Shown here one piece after another: positions 1-8,068 of a stretch of 8,068 nt of DNA (positions are counted from its first letter, which is position 1; each line of letters opens with the position of its first letter). The DNA is taken from assembly GCA_024689605.1 (NCBI GenBank), contig JAILDD010000129.1, positions 1-8,068 on the forward strand, in the 5' to 3' direction. The position numbers were made by a program, and so were the translations under genes. The notes below the pieces were generated by a model that ran no database searches, was not told where the DNA came from, and was given only the letters and a program-made list of their open reading frames with translations. The stretch comes from Lachnospiraceae bacterium (GTDB taxonomy: Bacteria; Bacillota_A; Clostridia; Lachnospirales; Lachnospiraceae).

Positions 1-361
1 TCCTTACAAGTTTCCTCGTATCTACGCCGCAGATTCCGGGGATACCGTTTTCTTCCAGAAGCTCGGGCAGTGTCTTGGCTGACCTGAAGTTGGAAGGATT
101 GTCATTGATATCCCTTACTATAAACGCTGAGGGTGATACCATCCTGCTTTCAAAATCTTCATCCGCTACACCGTAATTTCCGATAAGGGGATAGGACATT
201 ACAATAGCCTGGTCGGTATATGAAGGGTCTGAAACGATTTCCTGATAGCCGGCCATGGAAGTGTTGAAGACTATCTCACACACGGCAGTCTTATTGCCGC
301 CGAAGCCGGTTCCCAGATATTCAGATCCGTCCGCCAGGATCAGTTTTCTGTTAAGTTCCAT
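1..361 (-). CDS. carA: Carbamoyl-phosphate synthase small (glutaminase) subunit, N-terminal part (3' end outside window)
   Basis: This is the first 120 codons of CarA, the subunit that hydrolyses glutamine and channels ammonia to the large subunit CarB, making carbamoyl phosphate for pyrimidine and arginine synthesis in the cytoplasm. It begins MELNRKLILADGSEYLGTGF and carries the family landmarks FNTSMAGYQE (residues 32-41), the DPSYTDQ segment (45-51), PLIGNYG (58-64) and GVDTRKLVR (112-120). All are typical of the CarA N-terminal domain. The class I glutamine amidotransferase domain with the catalytic Cys lies beyond coordinate 1, so its integrity cannot be judged. The ATG at 361 is chosen because an AAAGGAGA ribosome binding site lies 10 bases upstream and the protein aligns with the usual CarA start. 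It follows pyrG by 211 bases with its own probable promoter. carB is expected just past the window edge, but this is not seen. Confidence 0.95.
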   Translation of the reverse strand, partial: MELNRKLILADGSEYLGTGFGGNKTAVCEIVFNTSMAGYQEIVSDPSYTDQAIVMSYPLIGNYGVADEDFESRMVSPSAFIVRDINDNPSNFRSAKTLPELLEENGIPGICGVDTRKLVR

Positions 362-370
362 TATTCTGTT

Positions 371-378
371 TCTCCTTT
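371..378 (-). promoter_or_regulatory. carA ribosome binding site
   Basis: On the minus strand this reads TCTCCTTT reversed, that is AAAGGAGA. Its AGGAG core (372-376) ends 10 bases before the carA ATG. It confirms the chosen start and lies only a few bases downstream of the 22-base dyad at 381-402, so a hairpin formed there would abut the ribosome landing site. Confidence 0.85.
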
Positions 379-380
379 GT

Positions 381-402
381 CGTTCACATTTATCTGTGAA
401 CG
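381..402 (-). repeat. Perfect 8-bp inverted repeat with 6-base spacer in the carA leader
   Basis: The arms CGTTCACA and TGTGAACG are exact reverse complements separated by six bases. The dyad begins about 8 bases downstream of the TATAAT box at 410-415, so it should form the extreme 5' end of the carA transcript, and it ends two to three bases before the AAAGGAGA ribosome binding site. It could be a DNA operator overlapping the transcription start, or an RNA stem-loop that protects the 5' end or limits ribosome access. The half-sites are arranged as TCACA-N6-TGTGA, the reverse of the CRP arrangement. I do not recognise a specific regulator. Confidence 0.75.
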
Positions 403-409
403 CACTCCA

Positions 410-438
410 ATTATACACATTTTCTTCTCGGTTCATAA
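410..438 (-). promoter_or_regulatory. Probable sigma-A type promoter for carA
   Basis: A perfect TATAAT -10 box lies at 410-415 on the minus strand. Seventeen bases upstream is TTATGA (433-438), a weak match to TTGACA (three of six). The predicted start near 403 would give a leader of about 40 bases before the carA ATG. The weak -35 box sits inside a short dyad GGTTCATAACC (430-440), which suggests a promoter needing or receiving regulator input. This is inferred from sequence only. Confidence 0.6.
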
Positions 439-542
439 CCCCGCAAATCCACTACTTTTCAAATGTTTTTGAGCAAATACACTAACTGCAGTATATGCTT
501 CGTGCTACACATAAAAGTCAAATCCGCATCTGCTCATCTCTC

Positions 543-2281
<1,739 letters not shown>

Positions 2282-2299
2282 CTCTCTCTCTTCCCCATA

Positions 2300-3784
2300 T
2301 TACAGATTTGTATATCCCATAAGGGCCTCGTCAACTTCCCTGGCTGCAGCCCTTCCTTCAGCAATTGCCCATACCACCAGTGACTGTCCCCTGTGAACAT
2401 CACCCGCAGCATATACCTTTGCCTTTGATGATGCGTGTTTTCCGGGCGCTGTCTTTACATTGGTACGGCCGTCAAGCTCTACGCCGAAATCATCAGTCAC
2501 ATATTTTTCACTTCCAAGGAATCCTGCGGCTATAAGCACAAGCTGTGCAGGCACTGTCTTTTCCGTGCCATCTACGGGTACCATGTTCATCCTGCCGGTC
2601 TTCTCATCCTTCTTCGCTTCAAGAGAAACCAGCACCACTTCCTTAAGGTTGCCCTTCTTATCTTTTACGAATTCCTTTACCGTTGTCTGGTACACCCTCG
2701 GGTCATGGCCGAATTTCCATATAGATTCTTCCTGGCCGTAATCCACCTTAAGTACCCTGGGCCATTCAGGCCAGGGATTGGACAATGTCCTTTCCTTAGG
2801 AGGCTCAGGCATCATCTCAAGCTGGGTAACGCTCTTTGCCCCTAGCCTTATGCAGGTTCCTGCACAGTCATTGCCTGTATCTCCGCCACCGATTATTATT
2901 ACATCCTTATCCTTTGCAAGCTCATAAGGCACTTCCCTGAATTCGCTGTCTAAAAGCTTCTTGGTAACTTCCGAGAGGAAATCCACTGCAAACCTGATGC
3001 CCTTTGCATCCCTTCCCGGTGCGATTATGTTCCTGGGATTTGATGCGCCGCAGCAAAGTATCACGCTGTCATATTCCTTATTAAGCTCTGCAGCGGTGAT
3101 ATCCTTGCCTACGTCAGTATTCACTACGAATTTGACGCCTGCCTCTTCCATGAGACGCACACGTCTGTCTATTACGGACTTGTCCAGCTTCATGTTCGGA
3201 ATACCGTATCTTAAGAGCCCGCCTACACGGTCACGTCTTTCATATACGGTAACCTCATGTCCTCTCCTGTTCAGGAGCTGTGCCGCTGCAAGACCGGAAG
3301 GACCGCTGCCGATAACTGCTACCTTCTTTCCGGTCCTTATTACCGGAATTTCTTCCTTAACAAGGTCATGCTCGTATGCATACTCGATAACAGCCTTTTC
3401 ATTTTCCTTTGTGGAAACAGGTGCATCGTGAAGTCCGCAGGCACAGGCTGCTTCGCAGAGTGCAGGACATACCCTGCTCGTAAATTCAGGAAAGCTGTGT
3501 GTTACTGAAAGTCTTCTGTAAGCTTCCTCCATCCTTCCCCTGTAGACTAAATCATTCACTTCAGGAACAAGATTATGAAGAGGACAGCCTGAAGCCATTC
3601 CCGATATCATCACACCAGCCTGGCAGAATGGCACGCCGCAGTCCATACATCTGGCTGCCTGTCTGCTCTGCCCCACCAATTCAAGCCTTTCGTGAAACTC
3701 ACGGAAATCCATTACCCTTTCCGCTTCCGGTCTCACACGGCCGTCTTCCCTTGCATATTCCAAAAAACCGCTCGTCTTTCCCAT
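2300..3784 (-). CDS. gltD: Glutamate synthase small subunit (NADPH-dependent, FAD and Fe-S protein)
   Basis: GltD takes electrons from NAD(P)H through FAD and two 4Fe-4S clusters and passes them to GltB, which makes glutamate from 2-oxoglutarate and glutamine. The 494-residue length matches the family. The N-terminal cluster domain shows Cys46, 49, 54 and 67 (CMDCGVPFC...GCP) and Cys106, 110, 114 and 116 (CPALCEAACAC). The FAD dinucleotide motif is VAVIGSGPSGLAAAQ (155-169), followed by GGLLRYGIPNMKLDK (188-202). The NADPH motif is IIIGGGDTGNDC (296-307), and the C-terminal FAD-contact segment is YAAGDVHRGQSLVVWAIAEG (458-477). The start ATG overlaps the gltB stop by one base (TAATG), with AGGAGGTG upstream, implying translational coupling and balanced subunit levels. 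Homologous GltD-like subunits occur in dihydropyrimidine dehydrogenase and NfnB-type enzymes, but adjacency to gltB settles the assignment. Confidence 0.97.
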   Translation of the reverse strand: MGKTSGFLEYAREDGRVRPEAERVMDFREFHERLELVGQSRQAARCMDCGVPFCQAGVMISGMASGCPLHNLVPEVNDLVYRGRMEEAYRRLSVTHSFPEFTSRVCPALCEAACACGLHDAPVSTKENEKAVIEYAYEHDLVKEEIPVIRTGKKVAVIGSGPSGLAAAQLLNRRGHEVTVYERRDRVGGLLRYGIPNMKLDKSVIDRRVRLMEEAGVKFVVNTDVGKDITAAELNKEYDSVILCCGASNPRNIIAPGRDAKGIRFAVDFLSEVTKKLLDSEFREVPYELAKDKDVIIIGGGDTGNDCAGTCIRLGAKSVTQLEMMPEPPKERTLSNPWPEWPRVLKVDYGQEESIWKFGHDPRVYQTTVKEFVKDKKGNLKEVVLVSLEAKKDEKTGRMNMVPVDGTEKTVPAQLVLIAAGFLGSEKYVTDDFGVELDGRTNVKTAPGKHASSKAKVYAAGDVHRGQSLVVWAIAEGRAAAREVDEALMGYTNL

Positions 3785-6700
3785 TATCTGGCACCTCCTA
3801 TGAACGCCTTGAAGGCCTCTATCTTTGCAGTCTCAGTATCAGCTCCTGCCTCCATTTCTTTTGCGATAAGTCTCCGTATCTCCTTATAGTCAGCAGGTAT
3901 GATCTTCTTAAAGTGAGGAACATACTCATCAAATTTTGAAAGTATAAGCTGACCTTTCTTTGAGCCCGTATGCTCCACATGCTCTGTTATAATACGCCTA
4001 AGCTCATCCAAGTCTTCCTTATGCTCAAGCATCTCCATGCTGACAAGCTGCTTGTTCAGGTTCTTGTATAATGTGTTTCCTTCATCAAGTACATAAGCAA
4101 TACCACCGCTCATGCCGGCTGCAAAGTTTTTGCCGGTTTCTCCAAGTATGACTACTGTACCGCCTGTCATATACTCGCAACCGTGCTCACCTACGCCTTC
4201 AACTACCGCAGTAGCACCGGAATTCCTTATGGCAAATCTCTCGCCCGCCTTACCAGCGATATATGCCTGTCCTGAAGTAGCACCGTAGAGTGCTACATTA
4301 CCAATGATGATGTTTTCCTCCGGATCATACTGTGCTTCTACCGGTGCGGATACGATAAGCTTTCCGCCTGACAGACCCTTACCGAAGTAGTCGTTACTAT
4401 CGCCTGTAAGGTTCAGGGTAAGTCCTTTGGGTATGAATGCACCGAAGCTCTGTCCACCGGAACCTGTGCAGTTAACAGTAATGGTATCCTCAGCCAGTCC
4501 TTCGTGATTCTTCCTGGTAATCTCCGCACCAAGCAATGTACCGAAGGTTCTGTCTATGCTCTGAAGATGAACTTTTACCTCTGCCTTTTCACCGGTCTCG
4601 ATTGCATGCTTTACAGCCTTAGACTTAAGCAGTACGCTTTCGTCCTTGGTATCCTGAAGCCTGAAATCATATAAATACTGTTCTTCGTGTGAGATCTTTT
4701 CACCATCCACATGCATAAGGATTCTGGAAAGATCGATCTTTTCCTGATTCTCAGTAAGATTTTCTTTTACTTTAAGCAGGTCGCTTCTTCCTACCAGCTC
4801 CTCAACTGACCTGATACCGAGGCTTGCCATGATCTCCCTTAATTCCCTTGCGATGAAAATCATGAAATTCTCCACATACTCAGGCTTGCCTGCGAAACGC
4901 TTCCTGAGCTCAGGATTCTGTGTTGCCACGCCCATAGGACAGGTATCAGACTGGCACTGCCTCATCATTACGCAGCCCATTGTGATAAGTGGTGCTGTTG
5001 CAAAACCGAATTCCTCTGCACCAAGCATTGCAGCTATAGCCACATCCCTGCCGCTCATGAGCTTACCGTCAGTCTCTATTACAACGCGGTTCCTTAATCC
5101 ATTAGCTAAAAGGGTCTGGTGAGTCTCAGCAAGACCCAGCTCCCAGGGAAGTCCTGCATTATGTATGGAAGAAAGCGGTGCGGCACCGGTACCTCCGTCA
5201 TATCCGGATACCAGTACTACTGCTGCACCCGCTTTTGCAACACCTGCTGCTACTGTGCCCACGCCTGACTCAGATACCAGCTTAACCGATATCCTGGCGT
5301 TTTTGTTAGCACACTTAAGGTCGTAAATAAGCTGTGCAAGGTCTTCTATTGAATAGATATCATGATGAGGCGGAGGTGATATAAGGCTCACACCCGGTGT
5401 CGAGTGCCTGGTCTTTGCAATCCAGGGATAAACCTTCTTTCCAGGAAGATGTCCGCCTTCACCAGGCTTTGCGCCCTGTGCCATCTTGATCTGTATTTCC
5501 TTTGCACTTACGAGATAGCGGCTTGTAACACCGAACCTTCCGCTGGCTACCTGCTTTATGGCAGAGCTTCTGTCATCCTTCGTTCCTGCAGATTCTATAC
5601 GCTCATCACTCTCACCGCCTTCACCGCTGTTGCTCTTTCCTTTAAGGTGGTTCATTGCAATAGCCAGTGTCTGATGTGCTTCTTCAGAAATCGAACCGTA
5701 AGACATAGCACCGGTCTTGAATCTCTTTACAATGGATTCCTCACTTTCAACTTCATCCAGTGAAACAGGCTTATCAGAATATTTAAAATCGAGAAGGCTT
5801 CTGAGATAACCTGTGGTCTCATCATCAACCATCTTCGTATAATCCTTGAAACGGTCATAATTGCCTTCCCTTGTTGCCAGCTGAAGCATATGGATAGTAC
5901 GGGGATTGTATCTGTGCTTCTCACCCTGGCTTCTTTCCTTATGCCTTCCCGTTGCAGACATTTCAAGATCAACCGGAAGTCCCAGGGGGTCAAAAGCCCT
6001 GCTGTGCTGCTTGTCTGCAGCCCTTCCGATATCTTCAAGGGTGATGCCGCCCACACGGCTCACGGTTCCGGGGAAATATTCATTTATTACATCTTCGGAA
6101 ATACCGATTGCTTCGAATATCTTGCTGCCCTGATAAGACTGTATCGTGGAAATACCCATCTTGGAAGCGATCTTTACTATGCCGAAAAGTATTGCATCAT
6201 CATAATCATCAACTGCTGCGTAGTAATCCTTGTCAAGCAGCTCCTCATCCACAAGCTGTGCTATGGTTGCATGAGCAAGGTAAGGATTGATTGCAGAAGC
6301 ACCGTAACCTAAAAGGGTTGCAAAATGATGAACTTCCCTGGGCTCGCCGGACTCAAGTATAATGGACATTGCGGTACACTTCTTGGTTTCAACCAAGTGC
6401 TTATGCACAGCTGCAACTGCTAATAGGGAAGGTATAGCCACATGGTTTTCATCCACTCCCCTGTCGGAAAGGATCAGGATATTTGCACCTTCCCTGTATG
6501 CCTTGTCAACCTCTACAAAGAGATGGTTTATTACTCTCTTCATAGGAGTGCTCTTATAGAAAAGCATGGAAACCTGTGCAACCTTGAAGCCCTCTTTTTT
6601 CATATTACGTATCTTTAAGAGATCAAGGTCAGTAAGTATGGGATTCTTTATCTTAAGTACCTGGCAGTTCTCAGGCTTTTCTTCCAGAAGGTTTCCGTTT

Positions 6701-8068
6701 GTTCCCACATACACAGACCTGGAAGTAACTATCTCTTCACGCTGTGCGTCAATAGGAGGATTGGTAACCTGTGCAAAAAGCTGTTTGAAATAGTAGAACA
6801 ACGGCTGGTACTCATCAGACAGTGCAGCAATAGGAGTATCGATACCCATTGAACCTATTGCCTCATTACCATTAAGTGCCATTGAAAGAATGCTGTCGTG
6901 GTAATTTTCCCAACTGTAACCGAAGGCTTTCTGCAGTCTCGCACGCTCCTCTGCAGTATAGCTTTCAACTTTCTTATTAGGAGCCTTTAATGAAGCAAGA
7001 GTCAGAAGCTTGCTGTCAAGCCACTCACCGTAGGGCTTGCCCAGTGCATATCTTTCCTTTATCTCTTCATCATAGATGATCCTCTTAACCCTCGTATCCA
7101 CTACAAGAAGCTTGCCGGGATGAAGCCTTTCTTTCTTGACTATATGGCTCTCATCAAGATCAAGAACACCAACCTCCGAAGACAGGATCAATCTGCCGTC
7201 ATCCATTACATAATATCTGGAAGGACGGAGACCATTGCGGTCAAGGATGGCACCCATTACATCACCATCTGAGAAAAGAATTGAAGCAGGTCCGTCCCAG
7301 GGTTCCATCATAGTTGCATAGTACTGATAGAAATCTCTTTCCTCCTGTGACAGAGTCTCATTGTGTGACCAGGGTTCCGGTATCATTATTGCCGCAGCAA
7401 GGGGAAGTTCCATTCCGCTCATTACTAAGAATTCAAGCGTATTATCAAGCATTGCGGAATCGGAACCGCTCTGTGAAATAACAGGCAGTACCTTTGTCAT
7501 ATCCTCTGCTGAAAAAACATCCGTATGCATGGTTTCTTCTCTTGCAAGCATCTTATCAGCATTGCCCTTTATTGTATTGATCTCACCATTGTGTACAATA
7601 AAACGGTTAGGATGTGCCCTGTTCCAGCTGGGCGCTGTATTTGTAGAGAAACGGGAATGAACCATTGCGATGGCTGATTCATAATCCTTATCTTCCAAGT
7701 CGCTGAAGAATATACGAAGCTGTCCTACAAGGAACATTCCTTTATATACGATAGTCCTGCAGGACAATGAAGGTACATAGGTATTTACATTACTCTGCTC
7801 AAACTCCCTGCGGACGATGTAGAGCATACGGTCAAAATCAAGATCAGTCTTAGCAGATACAGGCCTTTCAATGAACACCTGATAGATTTCAGGCATGCAT
7901 TCCTTAGCCTTGCTGCCAAGAACATCGGGATTTACATCAACTTTTCTCCAGCCTAAGATCTTTAAGCCGGCCTTTCTTGTGATTATCTCAAATAAAGACT
8001 TTGCCTGGCGCTTATCGAGGTCATTCTGCGGGAAAAAGAACATGCCCACGCCGTACTGCCGATATCCC
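3784..8068 (-). CDS. gltB: Glutamate synthase large subunit (5' end outside window)
   Basis: GltB hydrolyses glutamine, tunnels ammonia to the synthase site and reductively forms glutamate from 2-oxoglutarate on FMN. The visible part is 1427 residues; the frame is open to the window edge (reading GYRQYGVGMFFFPQ), and roughly 70-100 N-terminal residues including the catalytic Cys1 are missing. The remaining class II amidotransferase domain shows HSRFSTNTAPSW, HNGEINT (codons at 7573-7593) and DRNGLRPSRY. A central domain follows. The FMN/synthase domain carries GAKPGEGGHLPG, SGYDGGTGAAP (near residue 954) and the 3Fe-4S cysteines 1032, 1038 and 1043 with the family spacing C-x5-C-x4-C (codons at 4972-4974, 4954-4956, 4939-4941). 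The C-terminal GXGXG beta-helix spans about 1200-1330. The GTG at 8049 is not a real start, since conserved sequence continues upstream. It overlaps gltD by one base. No frameshift or missing key residue is seen. Confidence 0.97.
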   Translation of the reverse strand, partial: GYRQYGVGMFFFPQNDLDKRQAKSLFEIITRKAGLKILGWRKVDVNPDVLGSKAKECMPEIYQVFIERPVSAKTDLDFDRMLYIVRREFEQSNVNTYVPSLSCRTIVYKGMFLVGQLRIFFSDLEDKDYESAIAMVHSRFSTNTAPSWNRAHPNRFIVHNGEINTIKGNADKMLAREETMHTDVFSAEDMTKVLPVISQSGSDSAMLDNTLEFLVMSGMELPLAAAIMIPEPWSHNETLSQEERDFYQYYATMMEPWDGPASILFSDGDVMGAILDRNGLRPSRYYVMDDGRLILSSEVGVLDLDESHIVKKERLHPGKLLVVDTRVKRIIYDEEIKERYALGKPYGEWLDSKLLTLASLKAPNKKVESYTAEERARLQKAFGYSWENYHDSILSMALNGNEAIGSMGIDTPIAALSDEYQPLFYYFKQLFAQVTNPPIDAQREEIVTSRSVYVGTNGNLLEEKPENCQVLKIKNPILTDLDLLKIRNMKKEGFKVAQVSMLFYKSTPMKRVINHLFVEVDKAYREGANILILSDRGVDENHVAIPSLLAVAAVHKHLVETKKCTAMSIILESGEPREVHHFATLLGYGASAINPYLAHATIAQLVDEELLDKDYYAAVDDYDDAILFGIVKIASKMGISTIQSYQGSKIFEAIGISEDVINEYFPGTVSRVGGITLEDIGRAADKQHSRAFDPLGLPVDLEMSATGRHKERSQGEKHRYNPRTIHMLQLATREGNYDRFKDYTKMVDDETTGYLRSLLDFKYSDKPVSLDEVESEESIVKRFKTGAMSYGSISEEAHQTLAIAMNHLKGKSNSGEGGESDERIESAGTKDDRSSAIKQVASGRFGVTSRYLVSAKEIQIKMAQGAKPGEGGHLPGKKVYPWIAKTRHSTPGVSLISPPPHHDIYSIEDLAQLIYDLKCANKNARISVKLVSESGVGTVAAGVAKAGAAVVLVSGYDGGTGAAPLSSIHNAGLPWELGLAETHQTLLANGLRNRVVIETDGKLMSGRDVAIAAMLGAEEFGFATAPLITMGCVMMRQCQSDTCPMGVATQNPELRKRFAGKPEYVENFMIFIARELREIMASLGIRSVEELVGRSDLLKVKENLTENQEKIDLSRILMHVDGEKISHEEQYLYDFRLQDTKDESVLLKSKAVKHAIETGEKAEVKVHLQSIDRTFGTLLGAEITRKNHEGLAEDTITVNCTGSGGQSFGAFIPKGLTLNLTGDSNDYFGKGLSGGKLIVSAPVEAQYDPEENIIIGNVALYGATSGQAYIAGKAGERFAIRNSGATAVVEGVGEHGCEYMTGGTVVILGETGKNFAAGMSGGIAYVLDEGNTLYKNLNKQLVSMEMLEHKEDLDELRRIITEHVEHTGSKKGQLILSKFDEYVPHFKKIIPADYKEIRRLIAKEMEAGADTETAKIEAFKAFIGGAR
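3792..3799 (-). promoter_or_regulatory. gltD ribosome binding site inside the end of gltB
   Basis: AGGAGGTG on the minus strand is a near-perfect anti-16S match; its AGGAGG core lies nine bases before the gltD ATG. It sits within the final codons of gltB, so ribosomes finishing gltB can reinitiate on gltD at the overlapping TAATG. Confidence 0.9.

Noticed and set aside
255..485. Plus-strand open frame of 76 codons over the carA start and its upstream region
   Set aside because: It overlaps the well-supported carA coding sequence and promoter on the opposite strand, has no recognisable domain, and is a shadow frame.
492..521. A second promoter for carA (TTGACT at 516-521 with CATATA at 492-497)
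   Set aside because: The -35 box is good (TTGACT), but the -10 box is poor and the spacing is 18; the perfect TATAAT downstream is a better candidate.
505..537. Ten-codon minus-strand open frame (MSRCGFDFYV) after pyrG, preceded by AGGAGAG
   Set aside because: The Shine-Dalgarno-like sequence is only two bases from the ATG, too close for normal initiation, and the peptide has no run of regulatory codons. It could be a leader peptide, but nothing supports it.
3499..3939. Longer plus-strand open frames opposite gltD and gltB (for example 3499-3939, 5890-6312, 2961-3431)
   Set aside because: All lie antisense to conserved, intact genes, show no recognisable domains and have low-complexity Ser/Pro/Phe-rich translations typical of shadow frames.
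8047..8049. GTG at 8049 as the gltB start
   Set aside because: The frame stays open to 8068 and encodes conserved GltB sequence upstream of it, and a GltB must start with the catalytic Cys region roughly 70-100 residues earlier. The gene is simply cut by the window.

Overview
The window is a compact, entirely minus-strand stretch of core nitrogen and nucleotide metabolism. Read in the direction of transcription (high to low coordinates), it holds gltB (glutamate synthase large subunit, 5' end cut off by the window edge), gltD (glutamate synthase small subunit), pyrG (CTP synthase) and the first 120 codons of carA (carbamoyl-phosphate synthase small subunit, cut off at coordinate 1). The moderate GC content, strong AGGAGG-type ribosome binding sites, a perfect TATAAT box and the character of the proteins suggest a Clostridia member of the Bacillota, perhaps a Lachnospiraceae. 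That placement is inference from general family resemblance, not a search.

Layout: gltB (8068 to 3784) and gltD (3784 to 2300) overlap by one base in a TAATG junction, with a strong Shine-Dalgarno inside the end of gltB, so they are almost certainly translationally coupled. A 128-base gap (2299 to 2172) follows and is largely filled by two back-to-back stem-loops plus a small third one just before the pyrG ribosome binding site. pyrG (2171 to 573) ends inside a four-copy 11-bp tandem repeat. A 211-base gap (572 to 362) then carries a probable carA promoter, a 22-base perfect dyad at the expected transcript start, and the carA ribosome binding site.

Functionally, three of the four genes encode glutamine-hydrolysing enzymes or subunits (GltB, PyrG and CarA), and GltD supplies electrons to GltB. 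Together they spend glutamine to make glutamate, CTP and carbamoyl phosphate (for pyrimidines and arginine). The genes are intact and ordinary as far as visible. No mobile element, CRISPR array, tRNA, rRNA or defence system is seen, and I do not find a novel multi-gene system. The points worth a second look are all non-coding: the paired stem-loops ahead of pyrG, the tandem repeat at the pyrG stop codon, and the dyads around the carA promoter.
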